From Streptomyces ficellus (GTDB taxonomy: Bacteria > Actinomycetota > Actinomycetes > Streptomycetales > Streptomycetaceae): DNA of 64,000 nucleotides. Below are positions 52,596 through 60,212 of the stretch, in pieces. Where the stretch lies: contig NZ_CP034279.1 in assembly GCF_009739905.1 (NCBI RefSeq), positions 4,774,001 to 4,838,000 of the forward strand, read 5' to 3'. The notes under the pieces are model-generated. The model saw nothing but the letters and a program-made list of their open reading frames with translations. It was not told the origin of the DNA and made no database searches. Each line of letters begins with the position of its first letter. Positions within the stretch are counted from its first letter, which is position 1. A program made the translations under genes and the position numbers.

Positions 52596-53536
52596 GCGCC
52601 CCCAGCCGCAACCCGGCCCAGCCGGCCCACCCGGCCCAGCCGGCGGTTGACCAGGAACCGGTCCCCGCGCGCACCGGGGACGGGACGGCGGCCGCGACCG
52701 CGCCCGGCTACCGGGCCGGGCGCACCCTGCCCCTGCGCGTCGAAGCCGTACGCCAGCTGAAGCGGCGCCGCACGCTCGTCATGGGCGCGATCCTCGCCGC
52801 CCTGCCCTTCGTGCTGATCGCCGCCTTCGCGATCGGCGGCACCCCGGACGGGCGCGGGAACGACCGGATCACCCTGATGGACACGGCGACCGCGTCCGGC
52901 GCCAACTTCGCCGCGACCTGCCTGTTCGTCTCGGCCGGCTTCCTGCTGGTGGTGCCGGTGGCACTGTTCTGCGGGGACACCGTGGCGTCCGAGGCCAGTT
53001 GGTCCTCCCTCCGCTACCTGCTCGCCGCGCCCGTGCCGCGTGCCCGGCTGCTCTGGTCGAAGCTGGCCGTGGCGCTCTCCTTCAGCGCGGCCGCGATGCT
53101 GCTGCTGCCGGTGGTGGCCCTCGCGGCGGGGACGGCCGCGTACGGCTGGGGGCCGCTGCGGCTGCCCACGGGTGGCTCCCTGGCCACGGCCGACACCGTG
53201 CCGCGCCTCGCGCTCGTCGTCGCCTTCATCTTCGTCTCCCAACTGGTCACGGCGGGCCTCGCCTTCTGGCTGTCGACCAAGACCGACGCCCCGCTCGGCG
53301 CGGTCGGGGGCGCGGTCGGACTGACGATCATCGGCAATGTGCTGGACGCGGTGACGGCGCTCGGCTCCTGGCGCGACTTCCTGCCCGCGCACTGGCAGTT
53401 CGCCTGGGCCGACGCGCTGCAGCCGCAACTGGAGTGGGGCGGCATGCTCAAGGGGTCGGCGGTGTCCGTGACCTACGCCCTGGTGCTGTTCGCGCTCGCC
53501 TTTCGGGGCTTCTCCCGCAAGGACATCGTGTCGTAG
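52592..53536 (+). CDS. ABC-2 type transporter permease partner of the hydrolase-ABC fusion
   Basis: A 314-residue membrane protein. After a Pro/Ala-rich N terminus it has about six membrane helices (LVMGAILAALPFVLIAAFAIG, FLLVVPVALFCGDTV, LLPVVALAAGTA, LALVVAFIFVSQLV, GAVGGAVGLTIIGNVL, VTYALVLFALAFRGF). The stretch EASWSSLRYLLAAPVPRARLLWSK is the usual ABC-2 coupling region. Its ATG overlaps the TGA of the ATPase fusion, so the two form one transporter. Three copies of GTGCCGTC follow the stop. Confidence 0.9.
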   Translation: MSAPSRNPAQPAHPAQPAVDQEPVPARTGDGTAAATAPGYRAGRTLPLRVEAVRQLKRRRTLVMGAILAALPFVLIAAFAIGGTPDGRGNDRITLMDTATASGANFAATCLFVSAGFLLVVPVALFCGDTVASEASWSSLRYLLAAPVPRARLLWSKLAVALSFSAAAMLLLPVVALAAGTAAYGWGPLRLPTGGSLATADTVPRLALVVAFIFVSQLVTAGLAFWLSTKTDAPLGAVGGAVGLTIIGNVLDAVTALGSWRDFLPAHWQFAWADALQPQLEWGGMLKGSAVSVTYALVLFALAFRGFSRKDIVS

Positions 53537-53541
53537 ACGTT

Positions 53542-53565
53542 GTGCCGTCGTGCCGTCGTGCCGTC
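53542..53565. repeat. Three tandem copies of an 8-base unit
   Basis: GTGCCGTC three times, between the convergent permease and LuxR-type regulator genes. Confidence 0.8.
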
Positions 53566-53569
53566 GTGC

Positions 53570-54262
53570 TCAGAGCCAGCCGCGACGAACCGCTTCCGCT
53601 CCCGCCCGGAAGCGGCTCGTCGTGCCCAGCGCCGCGAGCAGTTCGCCCACCCGACGGCTGTACGTACGCCCCGATATGCCGAGCCGCGCGGCGGCCGTCT
53701 CGTCGGTGAGCCCCGCCAGCAGCGCCTCCAGCACCGGCCGCAGGTGCGCGGGCAGCGCCCCGGCGGGCGCCGGCCGGGGCGGGACCTCCTCGCCCGTCTC
53801 CCACCAGGCGTGGTGAGCCCGCACCAGGGCCTGCACCACGACCGGGTCGCGGATCAGCAGGAGCCCGTTGTAGAGCAGTTCGAGGTCGAGAGGGATCGCC
53901 GCGACCGTACGGTCCACCACGATCATCTTGAACGGGATGGACGGCGTCAGCCTGGCCCGGCCCGGCAGCCGTATCGCCCCGGCCGCGTCCGCGGCTGCGA
54001 CGCTGGACAGCGCGTGCCGCGGCACGATCTGACGGACCGTGGCCACCCGCTCGCTCGCCGCCCGCACGCAGGTGCCCGCGAGCTCCAGGAACGGCGCCGG
54101 GATCGGAAGGCCCAGACAGGCGGCCGGATCGTCGAAGGTCAGCAGCTCCCGGCGGGCGGACTCGGTGAGCGCGGCGAGCGTCGCGCAGATCTGTCTCGTC
54201 CCCCGCACCGGCTGGCCCGCCGGTCTCGGTTCGGGGGGCGGCGCGGCACGCGCAGGTGTCAT
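53570..54262 (-). CDS. LuxR-type helix-turn-helix regulator
   Basis: A 230-residue regulator. The C-terminal 60 residues are a LuxR/GerE-like DNA-binding domain (LEALLAGLTDETAAARLGISGRTYSRRVGELLAALG). The N-terminal part (LTPSIPFKMIVVDRTVAAIP, LELLYNGLLLIRDPVVVQALV) matches the sensor-like domain of a common Streptomyces group often annotated TrmB/LuxR-like. ATG 54262 is used; the longer frame has no start signal. Divergent from the VWA lipoprotein gene. Confidence 0.85.
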   Translation of the reverse strand: MTPARAAPPPEPRPAGQPVRGTRQICATLAALTESARRELLTFDDPAACLGLPIPAPFLELAGTCVRAASERVATVRQIVPRHALSSVAAADAAGAIRLPGRARLTPSIPFKMIVVDRTVAAIPLDLELLYNGLLLIRDPVVVQALVRAHHAWWETGEEVPPRPAPAGALPAHLRPVLEALLAGLTDETAAARLGISGRTYSRRVGELLAALGTTSRFRAGAEAVRRGWL

Positions 54263-54596
54263 GTCTCTTGCCGTGTCTCGTGTCGGATCACTGATAATCG
54301 TTCGGCCGAGCACAGAGCCCGGAACGTTCGCCACGGCCGACCACCCCCGCCATCCCCTTGGACTACGCAACTCCATGTACGCATGTGACTGCGTACGGTG
54401 ACAAGAGGTCCGTCGGCGGTTGGCGAGTCCAAGCCAAGCCCTGCGCCACGCCTCACCGGCCGCTCGGTGTTGCCGCATTGAGACACATCCGCAACAGGTT
54501 CGTCTGCTCCCGCGGAACCCTCCCGAACGTCACATCCACAAGTGCCGACAGCCGCGTGGCCATGGCACACGCGACACGAGACATGGGGGGATCCGC
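54263..54596. other. Divergent intergenic region of about 330 bases
   Basis: No gene. Its main feature is the palindrome GTACGCA-N6-TGCGTAC at 54377-54396, with an extra TACGCA half-site at 54364-54369. Promoters for both flanking genes must lie here. Confidence 0.7.
54377..54396. promoter_or_regulatory. Candidate operator between the LuxR-type gene and the VWA lipoprotein gene
   Basis: GTACGCA, six bases, TGCGTAC: a perfect 20-base inverted repeat. A third half-site lies 13 bases to the left. A dimeric LuxR-type regulator would suit it. Confidence 0.5.
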
Positions 54597-56204
54597 GTGG
54601 ACACGAATCGATGGAGGACGGGTGCGGCGCGCCGGGCCGCGCTCGCGGCGGTGGTCGCCGGAGGGCTGCTGATCACGGGCTGCTCCGGCGGCGGAACCGA
54701 CCGGGCGGCCACGAGTGACAGCGGCGAGCGCGCGCCCGGCGCACCCGCCCCCGGCGCACCCGCACCCGCCCCCGCGCCCGGCGCACGGGACGGCGAACAG
54801 CGCCCCGGCGCCGACCGCGCGAACGGGGGCGCGAACGGCGGCGCGGACGGTGCCGCCGGCGACGAGGCGCGGGAGACCGCGCCCGCCGACCACCTGTCCA
54901 CGTTCGCGCTGGACGTCGACACCGCCTCGTACGGCTACGCCCGCCGCACGCTTGCCGACGGCAGGCTGCCCGCCGCGGACACCGTCCGCCCCGAGGAGTT
55001 CGTCAACAGCTTCCGCCAGGACTATCCCAAGCCCGCCGGCAACGGCTTCAGCGTGACCGTCGACGGTGCCCGCACCGGGGCGCGGGACTGGTCCCTCGTC
55101 CGCGTCGGACTCGCCACCCGCCCCGCCGACCGGCACGGCGAACGCCCGCCCGCCGCCCTCACGTTCGTCGTCGACATCTCCGGATCGATGGGCGAACCGG
55201 GCCGCCTCGACCTCGTCAAGGAATCCCTCGGCGTCCTCACCGACCAGCTGCGCGACGACGACTCGATCGCCCTGGTCACCTTCAGCGACGAGGCCGAGAC
55301 CCGGCTGCCGATGACCCGGGTCGAAGGCAGCCGCGACCGCGTTCACCGGGTCGTCGACGAGTTGGAGACCACCTCCTCCACCAACGTGGAGGCGGGCGTG
55401 ACCACCGGCTATGACACCGCCGTCGCCGGCCACCGCAAGGGCGCCACCAACCGGGTCGTCCTGCTGTCCGACGCGCTCGCCAACACGGGCGAGACGGAGG
55501 CCGGCGCCATCCTCGACCGCATCGAGGACGAGCGGCGCGCCTACGGCATCACCCTCTTCGGGGTCGGCGTCGGCAGCGAGTACGGGGACGCGTTCATGGA
55601 ACAGCTCGCCGACAAGGGTGACGGGCACACGACCTACGTCTCCACCTCCGAGCAGGCCCGCAAGGTCTTCGTCGAGCAACTGCCCGCCCACATCGAGCTG
55701 CGCGCCCGGGACGCCAAGGCGCAGGTGGCGTTCGACCCGAAGCGGGTGGAGACGTTCCGGCTCATCGGGTACGAGAACCGGGAGGTCGCCGACGAGGACT
55801 TCCGCGACGACCGCGTCGACGGCGGCGAGGTGGGCCCCGGCCACCAGGTGACCGCCTTGTACGCCGTGAAGACCCGGCCCGGCGCCCAGGACCGCGGCGG
55901 CCGCCTGGCCACGGCCACCGTCCGGTGGCTCGACCCCGCCTCGCGCGCGCCCCAGGAGCGCTCCGGCTCGCTGGACTCGGGCGCCCTCGGGGCCCGCCTC
56001 TGGGACGAGGGCACCAAGCCGGGCCTGCGGGTCGCCGCCACGGCCGCGTACTTCGCCGACTCGCTGCGCGGTGGCGAACTCCCCGGCGCGCCCACCCGCG
56101 CCCAACTCGCCGGGCACGCGGACGGCCTGGCCCGTACGACCGAGTCCAAGGTGGTCGGGGAACTGGCCGCATCCATCCGCCGGGCGAACGGCCTCAGGGA
56201 CTGA
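54597..56204 (+). CDS. YfbK-like lipoprotein with a von Willebrand factor A domain
   Basis: A 535-residue lipoprotein: lipobox LLITGC with the modified cysteine near residue 30, then a disordered Ala/Pro/Gly region. The N-terminal VWA-associated part is FALDVDTASYGYARRTL. The VWA domain has an intact metal site (VVDISGSMGEPGRLD near residue 193). The C-terminal part resembles YfbK (DUF3520-like). It should face outward from the membrane and bind a protein partner through Mg. The role is unknown in Streptomyces. GTG 54597 with GGGGGGAT upstream. Confidence 0.88.
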   Translation: MDTNRWRTGAARRAALAAVVAGGLLITGCSGGGTDRAATSDSGERAPGAPAPGAPAPAPAPGARDGEQRPGADRANGGANGGADGAAGDEARETAPADHLSTFALDVDTASYGYARRTLADGRLPAADTVRPEEFVNSFRQDYPKPAGNGFSVTVDGARTGARDWSLVRVGLATRPADRHGERPPAALTFVVDISGSMGEPGRLDLVKESLGVLTDQLRDDDSIALVTFSDEAETRLPMTRVEGSRDRVHRVVDELETTSSTNVEAGVTTGYDTAVAGHRKGATNRVVLLSDALANTGETEAGAILDRIEDERRAYGITLFGVGVGSEYGDAFMEQLADKGDGHTTYVSTSEQARKVFVEQLPAHIELRARDAKAQVAFDPKRVETFRLIGYENREVADEDFRDDRVDGGEVGPGHQVTALYAVKTRPGAQDRGGRLATATVRWLDPASRAPQERSGSLDSGALGARLWDEGTKPGLRVAATAAYFADSLRGGELPGAPTRAQLAGHADGLARTTESKVVGELAASIRRANGLRD

Positions 56205-56443
56205 CCGGGGAGCCGGCCGCCAGGACCGCCCCGGGGGAGGCGCGCCAGCCCGGGGGGCGGCCCGGCAGCCGCGTTCCCGGACGGGCCCGGTGGTCGGTCC
56301 CCGGAACCGGCCCGGTGGTCATGTCCCCGGCCTGCTCAGCCTGTCCAGGCCTGCCCCGGCCTGTCCACAGGCCCGTGGCCGCTGCGTCCCCGGCCTGTCC
56401 ACAGGCCCTGACGCCGCGTCCGGGGGGCTGCCATGATGACCGC
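56205..56443. other. Non-coding interval with two GGCCTGTCCACAGGCC palindromes
   Basis: GGCCTGT-CC-ACAGGCC occurs at 56358-56373 and 56392-56407, 34 bases apart. Each contains CTGTCCACA, which fits the Streptomyces DnaA-box pattern. A repeated CCGGTGGTC stretch precedes them. No gene seen. Confidence 0.65.
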
Positions 56444-56905
56444 ATGCCGACGCTGCTGCTCGCCCTCGCCGTCATCTCCACCGGCCTGTACGCCGGGTTC
56501 ATGCTGATCTTCCTGACCGGGATCATGCCCGCCCTGGCGAGGCTGACGGACGAGCAGTTCGTGACGGCCATGCGGCGCGTCAACGAGTTCGTGCCCCGGG
56601 CGGTGTTCCTCGCCGTCTTCGCGGGCGTGGTCGTCTTCCCGGTCCTGGCCCTCGCGATACCCGTCGAGGGCGCGTCCGACGGCCGGCGGTGGCTGATCGT
56701 CGCCGGTCTGGCGTGCGCGGTGCTCAACCACCTCGTCACCATCGCCGGCAACATCCCGCTCAACAACGCGCTCGCCGCCTCGGAGGGCGAGGCGCCCGGC
56801 GCCGTACGACAGGCGTTCGAGTCCCGGTGGAACGCCTTCCACCTGCTGCGCACCCTGCTGATCACCGCGTCGTTCGCCCTGCTCGTCACGGCCTCGGTCA
56901 CCTGA
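56444..56905 (+). CDS. DUF1772 family membrane protein
   Basis: A 153-residue protein with four membrane helices (LLLALAVISTGLYAGFMLIFLTG, AVFLAVFAGVVVFPVLAL, WLIVAGLACAVLNHLVTI, LLRTLLITASFALLVTASV). The middle motif NIPLNNALAA with RWNAFHLLRT is typical of DUF1772/anthrone oxygenase-like proteins. Role unknown. A CATGAT box ends six bases before the ATG, so it is probably leaderless. Confidence 0.87.
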   Translation: MPTLLLALAVISTGLYAGFMLIFLTGIMPALARLTDEQFVTAMRRVNEFVPRAVFLAVFAGVVVFPVLALAIPVEGASDGRRWLIVAGLACAVLNHLVTIAGNIPLNNALAASEGEAPGAVRQAFESRWNAFHLLRTLLITASFALLVTASVT

Positions 56906-56969
56906 CCGGGTGATGCGCCGTTTGCAGTACGGCGAGTGGCGTGCGGCACCGCGCCGTGTCCGGATGGTC

Positions 56970-56998
56970 GGGTGACCCTCGCGAGGTGAGGGTCACCC
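56970..56998. terminator. Perfect hairpin between the DUF1772 and DUF4142 genes
   Basis: GGGTGACCCTC (56970-56980) pairs fully with GAGGGTCACCC (56988-56998) around a seven-base loop. It may end the DUF1772 transcript or act as an operator for the next gene, whose start is 30 bases on. Confidence 0.6.
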
Positions 56999-57027
56999 AC
57001 CGACCGACGAGAAACGGACGACCACAC

Positions 57028-57738
57028 GTGATCCGCACCCACCGCTGGGCCGCCACGGCCTTCACCTGTCTGACCCTGACCGGCATAGCCGCCGGTCCCG
57101 CCGCCGCCACGGCCCCCGCCGACGGCTCCTCCAACGCCCACGCCACCGACGCGGCGTTCCTCCGCGCCTCCCACCAGGGGAACCTGACCGAGATCGCGGC
57201 GGGGAAGGACGCCCGGAAGAACGCCACCACCGACTGTGTGAAGAAGGTCGGCGAGGTGCTCGTCCGCGACCACACCAAGCTCGACGCGGACACCCGGGCG
57301 CTCGCCGACGACCAGGGTGTCGACCTGCCCCTCGCGCCCACGAAGGAACAGCAGGACACCCTCGCGGACGTGATGTCCAAGGCGGGCACCGAGGCCTACG
57401 ACCACGCGTGGCTGAAGGCCCAGGCCGCCGCCCACGAGAAGACCCTGGCCCGGATCGACAACCAGGTCGCCAACGGGAAGAACGCCCGGGTGACCGCCGC
57501 CGCCAAGGCCGCCCGCCCGGTCGTCGCCATGCACCTGGACATGGTCCGCGGTGGTGAGTGCCACGCCGGGGCGGCCCCCAAGGCCATCCACGCCGGCAAC
57601 GGCGGCCCGGTCGCGACGTCCCTGGCGGCCGGCGTACCGGTCGCGGTCGCCGTACCGGCGCTCGCGGTCGGCGGCCTCCTGGTGGCGGGCGGAGCCTTCT
57701 GGGCCGCGTCCCGGATGCGCCGCAACGACAACCGCTGA
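57028..57738 (+). CDS. DUF4142 family secreted protein with a C-terminal membrane segment
   Basis: A 236-residue protein. A signal peptide (TAFTCLTLTGIAAGPAAA) is followed by a four-helix ferritin-like DUF4142 domain: DAAFLRASHQGNLTEIAAGKDA, LVRDHTKLDADTRALA, AYDHAWLKAQAAAHEKTL. Near the end a hydrophobic stretch (VAVAVPALAVGGLLVAGGAFW) and a basic tail would anchor it. The arrangement resembles a sortase substrate but no LPxTG motif is seen. The sortase gene starts 13 bases after its stop, so the two are likely one operon. GTG start with a weak ribosome-binding site. Confidence 0.87.
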   Translation: MIRTHRWAATAFTCLTLTGIAAGPAAATAPADGSSNAHATDAAFLRASHQGNLTEIAAGKDARKNATTDCVKKVGEVLVRDHTKLDADTRALADDQGVDLPLAPTKEQQDTLADVMSKAGTEAYDHAWLKAQAAAHEKTLARIDNQVANGKNARVTAAAKAARPVVAMHLDMVRGGECHAGAAPKAIHAGNGGPVATSLAAGVPVAVAVPALAVGGLLVAGGAFWAASRMRRNDNR

Positions 57739-57751
57739 CCCACGGGGACGG

Positions 57752-58432
57752 GTGACGCCCGTGGGCGCCTGGCCGCGCAACCCGCGTGACGAGTTCCCGC
57801 CGCCGCGGGGGCGCGAGGAGTCCGGCCCGGACCGCGTGCTGGTCCGGGCCGGACTCGCCGCGGTCGCCACCGCGCTCGTGGCGTACCTCTTCCCGTTCTA
57901 TCCGGCTCCCGTGCGGGCGCCGGACGCGGGCGTCCTGCCGGGGTCGTCCGCCGCGGCGCCGCCCGCCGCCGGCAGGGCCGGGGCGTACTCGCCGCCCGTG
58001 TCGCTCGGCGTCCCGGGCCACCTGCGCCCCACACCGGTCGACCCGGTCACCGCGGACCGGACCGGGGCCATGGCCGTGCCGGAGTCGCCCGCCCGCCTGG
58101 GCTGGTGGGCCCTCGGCGCACCCCCCGGCGCCGCCCGCGGCACCGTCCTGCTGGCCGGCCACCTCGACTCGGCCGCCGAGGGCGCGGGCCCCTTCGAGGC
58201 CCTCCACGACGTGCCCCTGGGTGCCCGGGCGCACCTCACCACGGCGGACGGCAGGCACCACACGTACCGGATCGTCGCCCGGCGCACGTACGCCAAGGAG
58301 GCCCTGCCCCAGGACGTCTTCACCCCGCGCGGGACGCCCCGCCTGGTCCTGGTCACCTGCACCGGCACCTTCGACCCCGCCACGCACGCGTACGCCGAGA
58401 ACCTGGTGCTCTACGGGGAGCCGGCCCGGTAG
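57752..58432 (+). CDS. Class F-like sortase
   Basis: A 226-residue membrane-anchored sortase. One N-terminal membrane helix (LAAVATALVAYLFPFY) is followed by a sortase domain with histidine in LLAGHLDSA and cysteine in LVLVTCTGTFDP. The position where most sortases have the catalytic arginine reads ENLVLYGEP, as in some class F members. It would join a sorting-signal protein to the envelope. It follows the DUF4142 gene. GTG 57752 is used; GTG 57761 has better spacing from GGGGACGGG and is possible. Confidence 0.83.
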   Translation: MTPVGAWPRNPRDEFPPPRGREESGPDRVLVRAGLAAVATALVAYLFPFYPAPVRAPDAGVLPGSSAAAPPAAGRAGAYSPPVSLGVPGHLRPTPVDPVTADRTGAMAVPESPARLGWWALGAPPGAARGTVLLAGHLDSAAEGAGPFEALHDVPLGARAHLTTADGRHHTYRIVARRTYAKEALPQDVFTPRGTPRLVLVTCTGTFDPATHAYAENLVLYGEPAR

Positions 58433-58453
58433 GACCTGTCGGCCGGCCGCCGC

Positions 58454-59299
58454 CTACCGGAAGGCGGCGATGTGGCGTGCGGCCCAGTCCGCGAACGTGC
58501 GGGGCGCGCGGCCCAGGATCCGCTCGGTGTCCGGGCTGACGCGCTGCTCGGCGGCCGTGGGCTCGCCGAGGATGTCGAGGGTCGTCTCCACGACCGGCGC
58601 GGGCAGGAAGCGCAGCATCTGCTCGCGGGCCTCGTCGCGCGTCTGCTCCACGAACCGGACGGGTTCGCCGAGCGCCTCCGCGACGGCCGCGGCCCGCTCG
58701 CGGGGCGTGCTGGGCGCCGGCCCGGTCAGTTCGTAGGCGCGCGTGTGGTGGCCGTCCTCCGTCATGGCGGCCGCGGCGACCTCGGCGATGTCGTCCGGGT
58801 CGACGACCGGGAGGCCGGTGTCGGCGAACGGCGCGGCGATCAGCCGCTGGGCGCGGACCGACTCGGCCCAGGCGTACGCGTTGGAGGCGAAGCCGCCGGG
58901 ACGCAGGACCGTCCACTCCAGGCCGGACTCCCGGACGGCGTCCTCGATGGCGCGTGCCGTGTGCCCGTGGGACGCCGACGCGGGACGGGTGACGACTCCT
59001 TGGGAGGAGAGCAGCACCACGCGCCCGACCCCGGCGGCCTTGGCGACGCCGAGGAGGGCCCGGGGGGCCAGCCGGTGCATGCTGGGGCCCCCGTTCTGGA
59101 GGAACAGCGTGCCGGCGCCCTCGAGGACCGGCCGCAGGCTCTCGGCGTCGACCAGGTCGGCCCGCGCGTACCGGACGCCGTCCGGCACGCCGGCCGCCGA
59201 GATGTTCCGGGACGTCGCCCTCACCGGCTCTCCGGCGGCCGCGAGGATCCGAACCAGCGATCGGCCGACGTTGCCCGTCGCCCCCGTCACCACGTACAT
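58454..59299 (-). CDS. NmrA-like NAD(P)-binding reductase (atypical short-chain dehydrogenase)
   Basis: A 281-residue protein with the nucleotide motif VTGATGNVGRSLV at the N terminus. Also seen are LVDAESLRPVLEGAGTLFL, VVLLSSQGVV and LEWTVLRPGGFASN, as in NmrA/QOR2-type reductases or sensors. ATG 59299 follows GGGGAG. It is divergent from an HxlR regulator, a pairing commonly seen for redox or electrophile-responsive reductases. Confidence 0.88.
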   Translation of the reverse strand: MYVVTGATGNVGRSLVRILAAAGEPVRATSRNISAAGVPDGVRYARADLVDAESLRPVLEGAGTLFLQNGGPSMHRLAPRALLGVAKAAGVGRVVLLSSQGVVTRPASASHGHTARAIEDAVRESGLEWTVLRPGGFASNAYAWAESVRAQRLIAAPFADTGLPVVDPDDIAEVAAAAMTEDGHHTRAYELTGPAPSTPRERAAAVAEALGEPVRFVEQTRDEAREQMLRFLPAPVVETTLDILGEPTAAEQRVSPDTERILGRAPRTFADWAARHIAAFR

Positions 59300-59373
59300 G
59301 CCGAACTCCCCTGCAATGGTGGGTGGTTGCCGACCCCTTGGCCGACGTGGGGACGCTAACACCGCCCGTATAG

Positions 59374-59383
59374 TAGGTACCTA
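59374..59383. promoter_or_regulatory. Palindrome in the reductase/HxlR divergent promoter
   Basis: TAGGTACCTA, a perfect ten-base palindrome overlapping the end of a TATAGT -10 box (59369-59374) that would drive the HxlR gene. A likely HxlR site. Confidence 0.55.
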
Positions 59384-59413
59384 GAGGAAAGTGACTGTGG
59401 CGGAGGGAAGCGC

Positions 59414-59815
59414 ATGACGGACACCCGTACCCGGACGACTCCCACGGCGACCGATCCCGAACTCGCCTGCCCGGTCAGCCCGGTGGTCGACATCGTGTTC
59501 AGCCGCTGGACCACGCCGATCCTGTGGACCCTGCACACGCACGGCCGTCAGCGGTTCGTCGAACTGGAACGGCGCATCGCCCGGATCACCCCCAAGGTGC
59601 TGACCCAGCGCCTGCGCCAACTCGAACGCGACGGCCTGGTGGTGCGCACCTATCACCCGGAGGTCCCGCCCCGGGTCGAGTACGAGATCAGCGCTCTGGG
59701 CCGCAGCCTCGCCCCGCTCTTCGCCCACCTCGCCGAGTGGGCCGCGGAGAACCTCACCAAGGTCGAGCGGGCCCGCGACGCCTACGACGCGGACGACACG
59801 AACGGCTCCCGCTGA
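59414..59815 (+). CDS. HxlR family transcriptional regulator
   Basis: A 133-residue winged-helix regulator of the HxlR type: DPELACPVSPVVDIVFSRWTTPILWTL with the family cysteine, RRIARITPKVLTQRLRQLERDGLV, and YHPEVPPRVEYEISALGRSL. The single cysteine near residue 20 is often redox- or electrophile-sensing. ATG with GGAGGGAAG upstream. It probably represses the divergent reductase gene. Confidence 0.92.
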   Translation: MTDTRTRTTPTATDPELACPVSPVVDIVFSRWTTPILWTLHTHGRQRFVELERRIARITPKVLTQRLRQLERDGLVVRTYHPEVPPRVEYEISALGRSLAPLFAHLAEWAAENLTKVERARDAYDADDTNGSR

Positions 59816-59834
59816 CGGGCGGAACGAAGGTGTG

Positions 59835-59907
59835 CGCCCCCGGCAGGACTCGAACCTGCGGCCAAGCGCTTAGAAGGCGCCTGCTCTATCCACTGAGCTA
59901 CGGGGGC
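59835..59907 (-). tRNA. tRNA-Arg (anticodon UCU)
   Basis: Read on the minus strand, a 73-base cloverleaf: acceptor GCCCCCG pairs with CGGGGGC, D-arm GCTCAGTGGATAGAGC, anticodon loop CTTCTAA with TCT, and T-arm GCAGG-TTCGAGT-CCTGC. The CCA end is not fully encoded. It decodes the rare AGA codon. The HxlR gene is convergent with it. Confidence 0.95.
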
Positions 59908-60212
59908 CGGTGTTGGCCGTGTGGCCTGGAGCCCCTGCTGGGTGGTCCGTGACCTTGCCGGGGACAAGGATAGGGCTCCGATCGCCTTGACCCGGTCGCT
60001 TCGCCTGCGTGGCACGATGTGGAGGTTCGGTGAAGCGAACCGATAATCGCAGGCAGGTGCGATTCCTGCAGCGCTTTTCGCGTCTCACGCCCCGGGTGTT
60101 GTGTACTCGTTATGCCTGTGTCCCACTCATCCCGTCTGTCTCATGTGTCTGATCGGCGCGCAGGGAGCGTCATACGCTTCAAAAAGGTCATGAAATTGGG
60201 CATTCTTCGCAT
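59908..60212. other. Intergenic region of 305 bases with stem-loops
   Basis: It should hold the tRNA promoter on the minus strand. It also has nested stems: GCCTGCG (60003-60009) with CGCAGGC (60048-60054), and GGTTCG (60024-60029) with CGAACC (60036-60041). A competing hairpin GCAGG/CCTGC lies at 60053-60069. No gene. Confidence 0.6.
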
